Assembly: GCF_900102015.1 (NCBI RefSeq)
Contig: NZ_FNAT01000001.1
Coordinates: forward strand, 310,001-374,000
Length of the DNA: 64,000 nt
Direction: 5' to 3'
Source: Limimaricola pyoseonensis
GTDB lineage: Bacteria > Pseudomonadota > Alphaproteobacteria > Rhodobacterales > Rhodobacteraceae
This document shows positions 38,743 through 49,648 of the stretch, piece after piece (position 1 is the stretch's first letter; every line of letters begins with the position of its first letter). The notes under the pieces are model-generated. The model had not been told where the DNA came from, made no database searches, and worked only from the letters and a program-made list of their open reading frames with translations. A program made the position numbers and the translations under genes.

Positions 38743-40389
38743 CTACCGGTCGATCCACCATTCATGGTGGTGATGTTCGAACATCGGATGCATCCCGGCA
38801 TCCCGGACCGCCGGGGCGTGGTGGCGGAAGAGGGCGCGCCAGTAGGGCTGGATCAGCACGCCGTCTTCCTGCAGGAGCCGTTCGATCCGCGCCATCACCA
38901 GCGACCTGCGCCGGGCATCGGTGACGGACATCGCCTCGTCCAGCAGCTGGTCGAAGGTCTCGTTCGCGTAGCCGGTCTCGTTCCACGGCGCGTTCGAGCG
39001 GTAGGCCAGCGATAGCACCTGCACGCCGAGCGGGCGCATGTTCCATTCGGTGGCCGAGAAGGGAAAATCGCGCCAGCCGTCCCAGAAGAGAGGGCCGGGC
39101 AGCACGCGGCGCTCGACCGAGATGCCGGCATCGAGAAGCTGGGCGGCCACGGCGTCGCAGCTTCGGGCCTGCCAGGCGTCGTCGAGCGAGACCAGCTCGA
39201 ACACATGCGCGCCGTGCCCCGCCTCGACCAGTGCCGCGCGGGCGGCGGCGGGGTCGTGCTGCTGCGGTTCGACCTCCGCGTAATCGGGATGGATCGGGCA
39301 GACATGGTGGTTGTCGGCGACGAGACCGCGGCCGCCATGGCCCAGCTCGAGAATGATGGCGTTGTCGACCGCCATCTGCAGCGCCCGCCGCACCCGCAGC
39401 TCGCCATAGGGTGCATGGGCCTGGTTGAACCGCACGGCCAGCGTCGCGGCGCTCATCACCTCCGATCCGGTCCAGCCGATCTCGTCGAAGGCCGTCACGA
39501 AATCGCCGGCGGTGCGGGCGGTCATGTCGATCTCGCCCGCCCGGGCGGCGGCGAGCTTCGCCGCCGGGTCGGTGCCGTAGTCGAGATACTCGATCCGGTC
39601 GAGATGGGGCCCGCCGAAAATCTCCGTGCCCCACCAGTCATGGTCCGGGTTGCGCACCAGCACCTGGCGCTGGCCCGGCTCGTTCGTCTCGGGCAGGTAG
39701 GGCCCGGTGCCCACGGGGCGCTCTGAGGGATCGCCGCCGTCGAAGCTGCCATGCACGATCGCGGCAGGGTAGTCGGCCATCGAGGCGATCAGCGAGACAT
39801 CGGGCCGCGACAGCGTCAGCCGGACGGTGACCTCGTCCAGCCGCTCGATCGCGCCGGGCCGGGCCCGGCCCGTGGCCGGATCCAGCAGCGCCGACATCCG
39901 CAGCGCCATCGAGTTGCCGGGCACGCGGCTGTCGCACCAGCCTTCGATGTTGCGCACGACGTCGTCCGCGGTGAAGCGGTCGCTGTTGTTCCAAGTCACC
40001 CCCTCGCGCAGGTGCAGCGTGAACAGGGTGGCCGCGTCGTCGACCTCCCAGCGCTCCAGCAGCATCGGCACCAGCGTTCCGTCGCGCTGGTAGCGCACGA
40101 GGTATTCGAGCCAACCGCGGTAGAAGTTCGCGACCTGGCTCCATTCCGCGCGGCGCGGATCGACGATCGGCCGGGTCTCCATTTCCACGCGCAACGTGCC
40201 GCCCGGCCGTGGCGAGGGCCCGGCACGGCCCGGCACCGGCAGCCCGGCGAGGCCCAGCGCCGCGGGCGCCGAGACGCCCAGCGCCGTGGCGCGGGTCAGG
40301 AACTCGCGGCGCGACATGCGGCCGGCACGCAGTTCCCGGGCATCGGCACTTGCCACGGGATGCAGGGCGGCGGAACGGGGCGGGGGCAT
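38743..40389 (-). CDS. Tat-exported peptide-type ABC transporter substrate-binding protein (orphan)
   Basis: The 548-residue product belongs to the SBP_bac_5 (DppA/OppA) family: GVTWNNSDRFTADDVVRNIE, VGTGPYLPE, RVRRALQMAVDNAII. It carries a twin-arginine signal (MSRREFLTRATALGVSA at residue 25), so it is probably exported folded. GGAGG 8 nt upstream supports ATG 40389 with a long n-region; ATG 40317 is the alternative. No permease or ATPase gene is near. The C-terminus is histidine-rich (MFEHHHHEWWIDR), which could hint at metal binding, but the ligand is unknown. Confidence 0.85.
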   Translation of the reverse strand: MPPPRSAALHPVASADARELRAGRMSRREFLTRATALGVSAPAALGLAGLPVPGRAGPSPRPGGTLRVEMETRPIVDPRRAEWSQVANFYRGWLEYLVRYQRDGTLVPMLLERWEVDDAATLFTLHLREGVTWNNSDRFTADDVVRNIEGWCDSRVPGNSMALRMSALLDPATGRARPGAIERLDEVTVRLTLSRPDVSLIASMADYPAAIVHGSFDGGDPSERPVGTGPYLPETNEPGQRQVLVRNPDHDWWGTEIFGGPHLDRIEYLDYGTDPAAKLAAARAGEIDMTARTAGDFVTAFDEIGWTGSEVMSAATLAVRFNQAHAPYGELRVRRALQMAVDNAIILELGHGGRGLVADNHHVCPIHPDYAEVEPQQHDPAAARAALVEAGHGAHVFELVSLDDAWQARSCDAVAAQLLDAGISVERRVLPGPLFWDGWRDFPFSATEWNMRPLGVQVLSLAYRSNAPWNETGYANETFDQLLDEAMSVTDARRRSLVMARIERLLQEDGVLIQPYWRALFRHHAPAVRDAGMHPMFEHHHHEWWIDR

Positions 40390-40493
40390 CGGCGATCCTC
40401 CGGCATGCGCGGGGGCCGCTCTTGCGGCGGCCATGGCGGCCTTACAAGTTCTAGCCGTTTCTCCTGCCGGGTCAAAGCCCTGGCAGCCTTGGT

Positions 40494-41372
40494 TCAGAGC
40501 GTGGCGGGATCGATGGCGCGCCAGCCGCACATCCGGTTGCGGAACCAGCTGCGCTGGCGCTTGGCATATTGCCGAGAGGCGATGACCGCGTCGTTCCGCG
40601 CGGCTTCGATCGTGGCCGCGCCGCGCAGATGCGCGACCAGTTCCGGGGCGCCGATCGCGCGGGCCCATGGGGCGGTCGGGCTCCAATGTGGCAGCGCCAC
40701 GCGGACCTCGTCGAGCGCGCCGTCCCTCAGCATCGCGTCGAAGCGGCGCGCGATGCGGGCGTTCAGCCAGCCCGGTTCGGGGCGCAGGACCAGTGGCTGG
40801 GCCTGGTCGAGCGGCAGCAGCGGCGCCGGCGTGTCGGCCTGCCAGTCGGCGATGCCGCGCCCGGTGGCGCGCAGCACCTCCCAGGCGCGCTGCACCCGCG
40901 CGCGGTTGTTCAGGTCGATCCGCGCCCGGCTGCGCGGGTCCAGCCCGGCCACCAGCTCGGGCAGGGCGATGGCATCGGCCTCGGCCCGCACCTCGACCGG
41001 CGTGGCCGGTATCTCGGCCAGGCCTTCGGTCAGGGCCGAGAAGTAGAGCCCGGTGCCCCCGACGATCACCGGCCGCGCGCCCTCCAGCAGCGGCGCGACC
41101 GCGCGCAGCCAATGTCCGACCGACCAGTCCTGCCCGCGCCCGACATGGCCGTAAAGCGCATGCGGAGCGCGCGCCTCCTCCTCGATCGAGGGGCGCGCGG
41201 TCAGGATGCGCCAGTCGGCATAGACCTGCAGCGCGTCGGCATTGATCACGACACCGCCGCCGGTTTCGGCGATCTCAAGCGCCAGCGCCGATTTTCCCGA
41301 GGCGGTGGGCCCGGCGATCAGCACCGGGCGCGCAGGGTCGAGCCCGCGCGCGATGTCGGCCATGTCGCTCAT
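40494..41372 (-). CDS. miaA: tRNA dimethylallyltransferase
   Basis: MiaA adds a dimethylallyl group to A37 of tRNAs that read codons starting with U. The 292-residue product has the P-loop [42 protein letters not shown] and a C-terminal [22 protein letters not shown] 41372 is used; ATG 41363 (MADIARGL) is an alternative with comparable spacing to GGAA. It is divergent from pyrH. Its isoprenoid donor comes from the pathway that includes dxr in this window. Confidence 0.94.
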   Translation of the reverse strand: MSDMADIARGLDPARPVLIAGPTASGKSALALEIAETGGGVVINADALQVYADWRILTARPSIEEEARAPHALYGHVGRGQDWSVGHWLRAVAPLLEGARPVIVGGTGLYFSALTEGLAEIPATPVEVRAEADAIALPELVAGLDPRSRARIDLNNRARVQRAWEVLRATGRGIADWQADTPAPLLPLDQAQPLVLRPEPGWLNARIARRFDAMLRDGALDEVRVALPHWSPTAPWARAIGAPELVAHLRGAATIEAARNDAVIASRQYAKRQRSWFRNRMCGWRAIDPATL

Positions 41373-41479
41373 TTCCGGCCGGAGGCCGCCGAAGGCGTTC
41401 GCACGGCATTGAACTGCCTGCCGCTTTCGTCCATCTTCCCGCGCGACCCAAAACATCCCCAACAGACCACGGAGCCTCC

Positions 41480-42205
41480 ATGTCCGAGACCCAAAAGCCC
41501 GCTTTCCGCAGGGTGATGCTCAAGATCTCCGGGGAGGCGCTGATGGGGAACACGGCGTTCGGGCTGCATCCGCCGACCGTCGAACGCATCGCGCGCGAGG
41601 TCAAGTCGGTGCACGACCTCGGCGTCGAGATCTGCATGGTGATCGGCGGCGGCAACATCTTCCGCGGCCTCTCGGGCTCGGCCCAGGGCATGGAGCGCAC
41701 CACCGCCGACTACATGGGCATGCTCGCCACGGTGATGAACGCGCTGGCTATGCAGTCGGCGCTCGAGACGCTGGGCGTGTTCACCCGCGTGATCTCGGCC
41801 ATCCCGATGGACCAGGTCTGCGAGCCCTACATCCGCCGCCGCGCGGTGCGCCATCTCGAGAAGAAGCGCGTCTGCATCTTCGCCGCCGGCACCGGCAACC
41901 CGTATTTCACCACCGACACCGCGGCGACGCTGCGCGCCAACGAGATGAGCTGCGAGGCGATCTTCAAGGGCACCAAGGTGGACGGCGTCTACGACAGAGA
42001 CCCCAAGAAGTTCGAGGATGCGAAGCGTTACGAGACCGTCACCTATGACGAGGTGCTGCAGAAGCATCTCGGCGTGATGGACGCCTCGGCGATCGCGCTC
42101 GCGCGCGACAACGATCTTCCGATCATCGTTTTCAGCCTTGACGAGCCGGGCGGCTTCCGCGGCATTCTGGCCGGCGAGGGAACCTCGACACGGGTGCATG
42201 GCTGA
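41480..42205 (+). CDS. pyrH: UMP kinase
   Basis: PyrH makes UDP from UMP in pyrimidine nucleotide synthesis. The 241-residue product shows [42 protein letters not shown] and [12 protein letters not shown], standard for bacterial UMP kinase. GGAG lies 5 nt before the ATG. It opens the large cluster that runs to lpxB. The rpsB-tsf genes that often precede pyrH are not adjacent here. Confidence 0.97.
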   Translation: MSETQKPAFRRVMLKISGEALMGNTAFGLHPPTVERIAREVKSVHDLGVEICMVIGGGNIFRGLSGSAQGMERTTADYMGMLATVMNALAMQSALETLGVFTRVISAIPMDQVCEPYIRRRAVRHLEKKRVCIFAAGTGNPYFTTDTAATLRANEMSCEAIFKGTKVDGVYDRDPKKFEDAKRYETVTYDEVLQKHLGVMDASAIALARDNDLPIIVFSLDEPGGFRGILAGEGTSTRVHG

Positions 42206-42223
42206 GCTTTTTCAGTCCCCCGC

Positions 42224-42246
42224 GGGACCGGGCGAAGGCCGGTCCC
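42224..42246 (+). other. Hairpin between pyrH and frr
   Basis: GGGACCGG (42224-42231) pairs with CCGGTCCC (42239-42246) across a 7-nt loop. With no T-tract, it could be a processing site or partial attenuator. Confidence 0.4.
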
Positions 42247-42328
42247 GGCAAAGGGTTCTGGAACGCGGGGCGTATTGCCGGTAGACCGGCAACGAACAGC
42301 CGCTCCCTCGAACGACAAGAAGAGACCG

Positions 42329-42892
42329 ATGGCAGACGATTTCGAACTCGACACCGACGACCTCCAGCGCCGCATGGACGGCGCCATCGCAGCGCTGCGC
42401 ACCGAGTTTGCCTCGCTGCGCACCGGCCGCGCCTCGGCCTCAATGCTCGAGCCGGTGCAGGTCGAGGCCTATGGCCAGATGACCCCGATCAACCAGGTCG
42501 GCACCGTCAACGTGCCCGAGCCGCGCATGGTGACCATCAACGTCTGGGACAAGGCGATGGTCGGCAAGGTGGAGAAGGCGATCCGCGAAAGCGGGCTCGG
42601 CATCAACCCGCAGCTCAACGGCACCATCATCATGCTGCCGATCCCGGAACTGAACGAAGAGCGCCGGCGCGAGTTGACCAAGGTGGCCGGCACCTATGCC
42701 GAGCATGCGCGGGTGGCGATCCGCAACCTGCGCCGCGACGGCATGGACCAGATCAAGAAGGCCAAGGCCGACGGCCTGTCCGAGGACGACCAGAAGTTCT
42801 GGGAGCAGGAGGTCCAGGAGCTGACCGACCGCTACATCAAGCAGGTCGATCAGCAGCTTGAGACCAAGCAGGCCGAGATCATGCAGGTCTGA
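42329..42892 (+). CDS. frr: Ribosome recycling factor
   Basis: RRF, with EF-G, splits post-termination ribosomes. The 187-residue product has the conserved [50 protein letters not shown] and [17 protein letters not shown] at 42275 extends the frame but ATG 42329 gives the normal start. It lies between pyrH and uppS in the usual order. Confidence 0.97.
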   Translation: MADDFELDTDDLQRRMDGAIAALRTEFASLRTGRASASMLEPVQVEAYGQMTPINQVGTVNVPEPRMVTINVWDKAMVGKVEKAIRESGLGINPQLNGTIIMLPIPELNEERRRELTKVAGTYAEHARVAIRNLRRDGMDQIKKAKADGLSEDDQKFWEQEVQELTDRYIKQVDQQLETKQAEIMQV

Positions 42893-42930
42893 GGCGCCGG
42901 CCTCGACATTCTCACCTCCAGGAGGCCGCG

Positions 42931-43661
<731 letters not shown>

Positions 43662-43662
<1 letters not shown>

Positions 43663-44516
43663 TGGCGGAGGAAGCGGACAGCAAGACGAGAGAGGGGGGC
43701 GGCATGGCGTCTTCGACCGCGGCACTCGCCGACCCCGGCCGTTGGGGCGATCTGGGAACCCGAATGGCCTCCGGGGCCGCGATGGCGGTGATCGGCGCGC
43801 TGGCGGTGATGATGGGCGGGCTGTGGTTCCAGATGCTGACGGTCTTCGTGACCGCCGTCATGGTCTGGGAACTCTGGATGATGATCGAGCCCGGCAAGCC
43901 GACGCCGGGCATGCTGCTCGCCGCGCTTTGCGCCTCGGTGCTGTCGGGCCAGCTGTCGAGCCACGAGAACTGGGTGCTCCTGCTGTTTCTCGTCGCGCCG
44001 CTCGCTGGCGCGATGATGCTCAAGCGCGAGCGGCTCACCTTCTTCGGATTCGCGCTCGGGATCGAGGTCGCGGGCTGGGGGCTCGTCACGTTCCGGGCCG
44101 AGTACGGCTTTACCTGGTTGCTCTGGCTGATCCTCGTGGTCACCTTCACCGACGTGTTCGGCTACGTCGCCGGCCGGGCGCTGGGCGGCCCGAAATTCTG
44201 GCCCAAGGTCAGCCCCAAGAAGACCTGGTCCGGCACCTCGGCCGGCTGGGTCGCTGCCGGTGCGGTGGGCTTGGCCTTCGCATTGCTGACGTCGAGCCCG
44301 TGGCACCTGATCTGGATCTCGATGCTTCTGAGCTTTGCCAGCCAGATGGGCGACATCGCCGAGAGCGCGCTCAAGCGCCGCATGAAGGTCAAGGACAGCT
44401 CGGCGTTGATCCCCGGCCATGGCGGGCTGTTCGATCGGTTCGACGCGATGCTCGGCGCCTCGCTCTTCATGCTGCTCGTCTCGGCGCTGGGCTTCCTGCC
44501 CGGAGTGGACTTTTGA
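43662..44516 (+). CDS. cdsA: Phosphatidate cytidylyltransferase
   Basis: CdsA makes CDP-diacylglycerol, the precursor of all membrane phospholipids. The 284-residue membrane protein has about seven helices and the family signature near the C-terminus (SALKRRMKVKDSSALIPGHG, then GLFDRFDAM). ATG 43662 overlaps the uppS stop; ATG 43704 has a better ribosome binding site (AGAGGGGGG) and would give a 270-residue form. Its stop overlaps the dxr start. Confidence 0.93.
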
Positions 44517-45685
44517 AACGCGTCTCGATTCTCGGCGCGACCGGTTCGATCGGCTGCCAGACGGTCGAGCTGATCGCCGCCGCGCCCGAACGTTTCGAGG
44601 TGGTCGCGATGACCGGCGGCCGCAACGTGGCGCTGCTGGCCGAGCAGGCCCGGGCTCTGAAGGCGCAGGTCGCCGTCACCTGCCACGAGGCCTGCCGCGA
44701 CGAACTGGCCGAGCGCCTGTCTGGCACCGGCATCGAGGTCGCGGCGGGTGACGCCGCGATTGCCGAGGCCGCGGCGCGGCCGGCGGACTGGGTCATGTCC
44801 GCCATCGTCGGCGCGGCCGGGCTGCTGCCCGGTCTCGCGGCGATCCGGCAGGGGGCGACCCTGGCGCTGGCCAACAAGGAAACCATGGTCGCGGCCGGCC
44901 CGCTCGTTCTGGCCGAGGCGCAGCGCCACGGCGCGACGCTCTTGCCGGTCGACAGCGAACATTCGGCGGTGTTCCAGGCGCTGGTGGGCGAGGAACGCGC
45001 GGCGGTCGAGCGGGTCATCCTGACGGCTTCGGGCGGTGCCTTCCGCGACTGGCCGCTCGAGCGTCTCGCGCAGGCCACGCCCGAACAGGCGGCGACGCAC
45101 CCGAACTGGTCGATGGGCCAGCGGATCACCGTGGACAGCGCCTCCATGTTCAACAAGGCCCTCGAAGTCATTGAGGCCAAGGAGCTTTTTGGCCTCAAGC
45201 CCGATCAGGTCGAAGTGGTGGTCCACCCCGAGAGCCTCGTGCATGCGCTGGTCGGCTTCAATGACGGGGCGCTGATGGCGCATATGGGCGCGCCCGACAT
45301 GCGCCATGCCATCGGCTACGCGCTGAACTGGCCCGAGCGGCGCGCCTTGCCGGTCGAGCGGCTCGATCTCGCCCGGCTCGGCAGCCTGACCTTCCGGGCG
45401 CCCGAGGCGGCGCGCTACCCGGCGCTGGGGCTGGCAAGGCGGGTGATGGAGGAGGGCGGCCTCGCCGGCGCCGCCTTCAACGCCGCCAAGGAAGCCGCGC
45501 TCGACGCCTTTCTCGAGCGGCGCCTCGGCTTCATGGCGATGGCGCCGGTGGTCGAGCAGGTGCTGGACACGATGTCGCGTGATGGGCTTCTGCGGGTTGA
45601 CACTCCGGGCCTCGACGCGGTCCTTGGGGCCGACGCAGAAGCGCGGTCGCGCGCGGCCCGTGCCGCGGCGACCCAAGCCGCATAG
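44513..45685 (+). CDS. dxr: 1-deoxy-D-xylulose 5-phosphate reductoisomerase
   Basis: Dxr commits the MEP isoprenoid pathway, converting DXP to MEP with NADPH. The 390-residue product starts at a TTG (44513) inside the cdsA stop, with GGAG 7 nt upstream, giving KRVSILGATGSIGCQTVEL. ALANKETMVAAG, PVDSEHSAVFQ, ILTASGGAFRDW and HPNWSMGQRITVDSASMFNK are diagnostic. The same cluster holds uppS, a consumer of the pathway's products. Confidence 0.95.
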   Translation: MKRVSILGATGSIGCQTVELIAAAPERFEVVAMTGGRNVALLAEQARALKAQVAVTCHEACRDELAERLSGTGIEVAAGDAAIAEAAARPADWVMSAIVGAAGLLPGLAAIRQGATLALANKETMVAAGPLVLAEAQRHGATLLPVDSEHSAVFQALVGEERAAVERVILTASGGAFRDWPLERLAQATPEQAATHPNWSMGQRITVDSASMFNKALEVIEAKELFGLKPDQVEVVVHPESLVHALVGFNDGALMAHMGAPDMRHAIGYALNWPERRALPVERLDLARLGSLTFRAPEAARYPALGLARRVMEEGGLAGAAFNAAKEAALDAFLERRLGFMAMAPVVEQVLDTMSRDGLLRVDTPGLDAVLGADAEARSRAARAAATQAA

Positions 45686-45697
45686 GACGACATCGCC

Positions 45698-47029
45698 TTG
45701 GAGCTCAGCCAGATCCTGCCGCAATTCGGCAATGCCGCCTTCACCCTGCTAGCCTTCGTGGCCGCGCTGTCGGTGATCGTGGCGATCCACGAATACGGCC
45801 ACTACATCATCGGCCGCCTGTCGGGCATCCATGCCGAGGTGTTCAGCCTCGGCTTCGGGCCGGTGCTGTTCTCGCGCACCGACCGGCGCGGCACCCGCTG
45901 GCAGGTCGCGGCCTTGCCCTTCGGCGGCTATGTCAAGTTCCTGGGCGACGCCAATGCCGCCTCGGTCGGGCACGCGGCCGGGACCGACGCGGCGCGGCTG
46001 CGCCACACCATGCTGGGCGCGCCGCTCTGGGCGCGCGCGGCGACCGTCGCGGCCGGCCCGATCTTCAACTTCGTGCTCAGCCTCGCGATCTTCGCCGGCG
46101 TGATCCTCGCGCAGGGGCGCGCGACCGACCCTCTGACCGTGGAGTCGCTCGCGCCGCTGCCGGCGGGCTATGTCAACGAGCTGCGGCCCGGCGACGAGAT
46201 CCTCGCGATCGACGGGCGGACCCTGCCCGAAAGCGGCGGCCTCGCCGTGCTGGGCGAACTGCCGGCCGAGCTGGTGCTCGACTACCGCGTGCGGCGCGAC
46301 GGTCAGGAGCGGATGCTGCGCGGGCCTTACCCGCAGCCGCCGCTGGTGGGCGGCGTCTCGCCGCGCTCGGCCGCGGCCGATGCCGGGCTGCGTCCGGGCG
46401 ACGTCATCCTGTCGCTCGACGGGCAGGAGGTCTTCGCCTTCGCCGAACTGGTCGACATCGTCAGCCGCTCCGACGGGCGCGAGCTGTCGCTGCGGGTCTG
46501 GCGCGACGGCGAGACCCGCGATCTGGCGCTGGCGCCGCGCCGGGTCGACCTGCCGCGCGAGGGCGGCGGTTTCGAGACCCGCTGGCTGATGGGCATCTCC
46601 TCGGGGCTGTTCTTCGAGGCCGCCACCGAGTCGCCCGGCCTCGCCACGGCAATGGCCGAAGCGGCCGGCCAGGTCTGGACCATCATCACGTCCTCGCTGT
46701 CGGGGCTGTGGCACATGATCACCGGCGCGATCTCGTCGTGCAACCTCTCGGGCCCGGTCGGCATCGCCCAAACCTCGGGCGCCATGGCCGAGCAGGGCGC
46801 GGCAAGCTTCATCTGGTTCGTCGCCGTGCTGTCCACCGCGGTGGGCCTTCTGAACCTGTTTCCGATCCCGGTGCTCGACGGCGGCCATCTGGTGTTCTTC
46901 GGCTACGAGGCGATCACCGGCCGCCAGCCCGGCGACAAGGCGCTGCGGCTGCTGATGGCGCTCGGGCTGTCGCTGATCCTGACGCTGACCGTCTTCGCGG
47001 TGCTCAACGACCTGTTCCTCTGCCCCTGA
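45698..47029 (+). CDS. rseP: RseP-type site-2 intramembrane zinc protease
   Basis: The 443-residue membrane protease has the zinc motif HEYGH near residue 35, a PDZ domain repeated around residues 145-280 (GGVSPRSAAADAGLRPGDVIL), and the C-terminal LNLFPIPVLDGGHLVF that supplies the third zinc ligand. Such enzymes cut anti-sigma factors and signal peptide remnants in the membrane. It starts with TTG at 45698, preceded by AGGAC. bamA follows, the usual pairing in proteobacteria. Confidence 0.95.
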   Translation: MELSQILPQFGNAAFTLLAFVAALSVIVAIHEYGHYIIGRLSGIHAEVFSLGFGPVLFSRTDRRGTRWQVAALPFGGYVKFLGDANAASVGHAAGTDAARLRHTMLGAPLWARAATVAAGPIFNFVLSLAIFAGVILAQGRATDPLTVESLAPLPAGYVNELRPGDEILAIDGRTLPESGGLAVLGELPAELVLDYRVRRDGQERMLRGPYPQPPLVGGVSPRSAAADAGLRPGDVILSLDGQEVFAFAELVDIVSRSDGRELSLRVWRDGETRDLALAPRRVDLPREGGGFETRWLMGISSGLFFEAATESPGLATAMAEAAGQVWTIITSSLSGLWHMITGAISSCNLSGPVGIAQTSGAMAEQGAASFIWFVAVLSTAVGLLNLFPIPVLDGGHLVFFGYEAITGRQPGDKALRLLMALGLSLILTLTVFAVLNDLFLCP

Positions 47030-47119
47030 GCGGCGCCGCCCGAGCCACCGCCTTGCCCGAATGTCGCCACGATCCGGCGGCATGATGAGCCCATGGACGC
47101 TCTTGCTGGAGGCTTGGCG

Positions 47120-47239
47120 ATGCACGACACCTCGATCAGGCCCCTGGGGCTGCTGCTTGCGATGAACCTCGACCGGCTGCTCTTTCCGGCCGTGACGTTG
47201 GTCGCGCTGGTGCTGGCCGTGTGGACCACATCCCCCTGA
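47120..47239 (+). CDS. Candidate 39-residue membrane peptide between rseP and bamA
   Basis: ATG 47120 follows GGAGG at about 7-nt spacing and opens a 39-codon frame ending at TGA 47237-47239. The product has a short polar head (MHDTSIRPLG) and one hydrophobic helix over about residues 20-36 (LLFPAVTLVALVLAVW). No homologue was recognised. The excellent ribosome binding site and the clean membrane segment are the only support, and it fills a 300-nt gap otherwise without a gene. It could act with the neighbouring envelope proteins, but that is guesswork. Confidence 0.45.
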   Translation: MHDTSIRPLGLLLAMNLDRLLFPAVTLVALVLAVWTTSP

Positions 47240-47329
47240 CGCGCATAATCTGGCGTCGGCTCGCCCAGTTCTTTTGACAAGCCGCGCGGCTGCCGGTACT
47301 CCGTTGCCAAGAAACGACGCGGGGCAGGG

Positions 47330-49648
47330 ATGGTGACGATGACGGCTCGCAGCAGGGGCGCGTTCGCGCGCAGGATCTCGGCCGGCGCGAGCGTCGCGGC
47401 CATCGCGGCGGTACTGGCGGCCACGGCGCCGGCCTGGGCGCAGGAATTCCGCTTCGACGATGTCTCGGTCGAGGGCAACCGCCGGATCGAGACCGGCACC
47501 ATCCTCACCTATGCCGGCGTGACGCGGGGCGAACGGGTCTCGGCCGCGGCGCTGAACGACGCCGCCCAGCGGATCCGTGAATCGGGCCTGTTCCAGAGCG
47601 TGGACCTGCGCCCCGAGGGCGACAGGCTGGTGATCGAGGTCACCGAGTTCCCGACCATCAACCGCATCGCCTTCGAGGGCAATTCCAGGGTCGACGACGC
47701 GGAGTTGTCGCAGATCGTGTCTTCGACCGAGCGCCGGGTCTACAACCCGGTGCAGGCGCAGGCCGATGCCGACGCCATTGCCGCGGCCTATGTCGATCGC
47801 GGCCGGATCAACGCCACCGTGCGGCCGGCGCTGATCGAGCGCTCCGACAACCGCGTCGATCTGGTCTACCAGATCGCCGAGGGCGGCGTCACCGAGATCG
47901 AGCGGATCTCCTTCACCGGCAACCGCAGCTTCTCCGACCGGCGGCTGCGCAGCGTTCTGGCAACCCGCCAGGCCGGGCTCCTGCGCCAGCTGCTCAAGAA
48001 CGACACTTTCGTGGCGGACCGGATCGCGCTGGACCGGCAGCTGCTGACCGATTTCTACCGCTCGCGCGGCTATATCGACTTCGAGGTGCTCGATGTCGAC
48101 AGCTCGCTCACCCGCGAACGCGACGCCTACCTGCTGACGCTCAACATCCGCGAGGGGCAGCAATACAGCATCAACCGCGTCGGCGTGGCCAGCGAGATCG
48201 AGGGGCTAGACGCCGCCCGCTTCGAGTCGGCGGTCGAGCTCGACCGGGGCGAGACCTATTCGCCCACCGCGATCGAGAACGACATCGCGCGCATGGAGAA
48301 GCTGGCGATCCGGCAGGGTGTCGACTTCCTGCGGGTCGAGCCGCGGATCGAGCGCAACCCGCGCGACCTGTCGCTCGACGTCACCTACGTGCTGACCCGC
48401 GGCGAGCGCATCTTCGTCGAGCGGATCGACATCGAGGGCAACGCCACGACGCTCGACCGCGTCGTGCGCCAGCAGTTCAACACCGTCGAGGGCGACCCCT
48501 TCAACCCGCGCGCCATCCGCGAGAGCGCCGAGCGCATCCGTGCCCTCGGTTACTTCGCCGACGCCGACGTGCAGGCACGGCCCGGCTCGCGCCCCGACAG
48601 CGTCGTGATCGACGTCGATGTCGAGGAGCAGCCCACCGGCTCGCTCTCCTTCGGCGCGAACTTCTCGACCGACAACGGCCTCGGCCTCGTGGCCGGGTTC
48701 TCCGAGCGCAACTTCCTCGGCCGCGGCCAGCTGTTCAGCCTCGACATCTCGACCAGCGAGAAGAACCGCCGCATCTCCTTCGACTTCGCCGAGCCGGCCT
48801 TCCTCGGCCGCGACCTGCGCTTTGGCATCGGCGTCGACTACCGCTCGACCGACAACGACTCGGCGCTCTACGACACCGACACCTTCCGGATCTCGCCCTC
48901 CTTCACCTTCCCGGTGAGCGAGAACGGCCGGCTGCAGACTTACTACGCCGCCGAGTACACCGACATCACCGACGTCTCCGACGATGCGAGCGAGATCATC
49001 AAGGCCGAGAAGGAAGAGGCCGGCGTCTGGACCAACTCGGTGGGCTACAACTACAGCTACGACAGCCGCCGCGCCGGCCTCGACCAGCGCAGCGGCTATC
49101 GCCTGCGTTTCGGGCAGGAGTTCGGCGTCGGCGACGAGGCCTTCATCAAGACCACGGCGCTGGCCTCGGCCGAGACCCGGGTCTGGGGCGAGGACGTGCT
49201 GCTGCGCGCCACCGTCGAGGGCGGCGTGCTGCATCACGAGGACGGCGACACCCGCGTCACCGACCGCTTCTTCCTCGGCAGCCGGCTCATGCGCGGCTTC
49301 GAGCCGGGCGGGATCGGGCCGCGCGATGCGGATTCCGACGATGCGCTCGGCGGCAACAAGTATGCCGTGACCCGGCTCGAGGCGGAGTTCCCGCTCGGCC
49401 TGCCGGAGGATTACGGCATCTCCGGCGGCCTGTTCGCGGATTACGGCTCGGTCTGGGACATCGGCTCGGATCGCGGCACCGGGGCCGAGGTGCTCTATGA
49501 CGACTACACGCCGCGGGCGGTGGTCGGCGCCTCGATCTTCTGGGACACGCCGATCGGGCCGCTGCGTTTCAACTTCACCGAGGCCCTTCAGGCCGAGGAG
49601 CGGGACGAGACGCGCAACTTCGACCTGACGATTTCCTCGCGCTTCTGA
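47330..49648 (+). CDS. bamA: Outer membrane protein assembly factor BamA
   Basis: BamA inserts beta-barrel proteins into the outer membrane. The 772-residue precursor has a signal peptide (ASVAAIAAVLAATAPAWA), five POTRA domains (about residues 38-440) and a C-terminal barrel. The barrel shows GLVAGFSERNFLGRGQ, the lid motif region RLMRGFEPGGIGPRD (RGF), and a terminal aromatic (ISSRF). ATG 47330 and 47339 are both possible starts. Its stop overlaps the skp-like gene (TGATG). Confidence 0.96.
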   Translation: MVTMTARSRGAFARRISAGASVAAIAAVLAATAPAWAQEFRFDDVSVEGNRRIETGTILTYAGVTRGERVSAAALNDAAQRIRESGLFQSVDLRPEGDRLVIEVTEFPTINRIAFEGNSRVDDAELSQIVSSTERRVYNPVQAQADADAIAAAYVDRGRINATVRPALIERSDNRVDLVYQIAEGGVTEIERISFTGNRSFSDRRLRSVLATRQAGLLRQLLKNDTFVADRIALDRQLLTDFYRSRGYIDFEVLDVDSSLTRERDAYLLTLNIREGQQYSINRVGVASEIEGLDAARFESAVELDRGETYSPTAIENDIARMEKLAIRQGVDFLRVEPRIERNPRDLSLDVTYVLTRGERIFVERIDIEGNATTLDRVVRQQFNTVEGDPFNPRAIRESAERIRALGYFADADVQARPGSRPDSVVIDVDVEEQPTGSLSFGANFSTDNGLGLVAGFSERNFLGRGQLFSLDISTSEKNRRISFDFAEPAFLGRDLRFGIGVDYRSTDNDSALYDTDTFRISPSFTFPVSENGRLQTYYAAEYTDITDVSDDASEIIKAEKEEAGVWTNSVGYNYSYDSRRAGLDQRSGYRLRFGQEFGVGDEAFIKTTALASAETRVWGEDVLLRATVEGGVLHHEDGDTRVTDRFFLGSRLMRGFEPGGIGPRDADSDDALGGNKYAVTRLEAEFPLGLPEDYGISGGLFADYGSVWDIGSDRGTGAEVLYDDYTPRAVVGASIFWDTPIGPLRFNFTEALQAEERDETRNFDLTISSRF

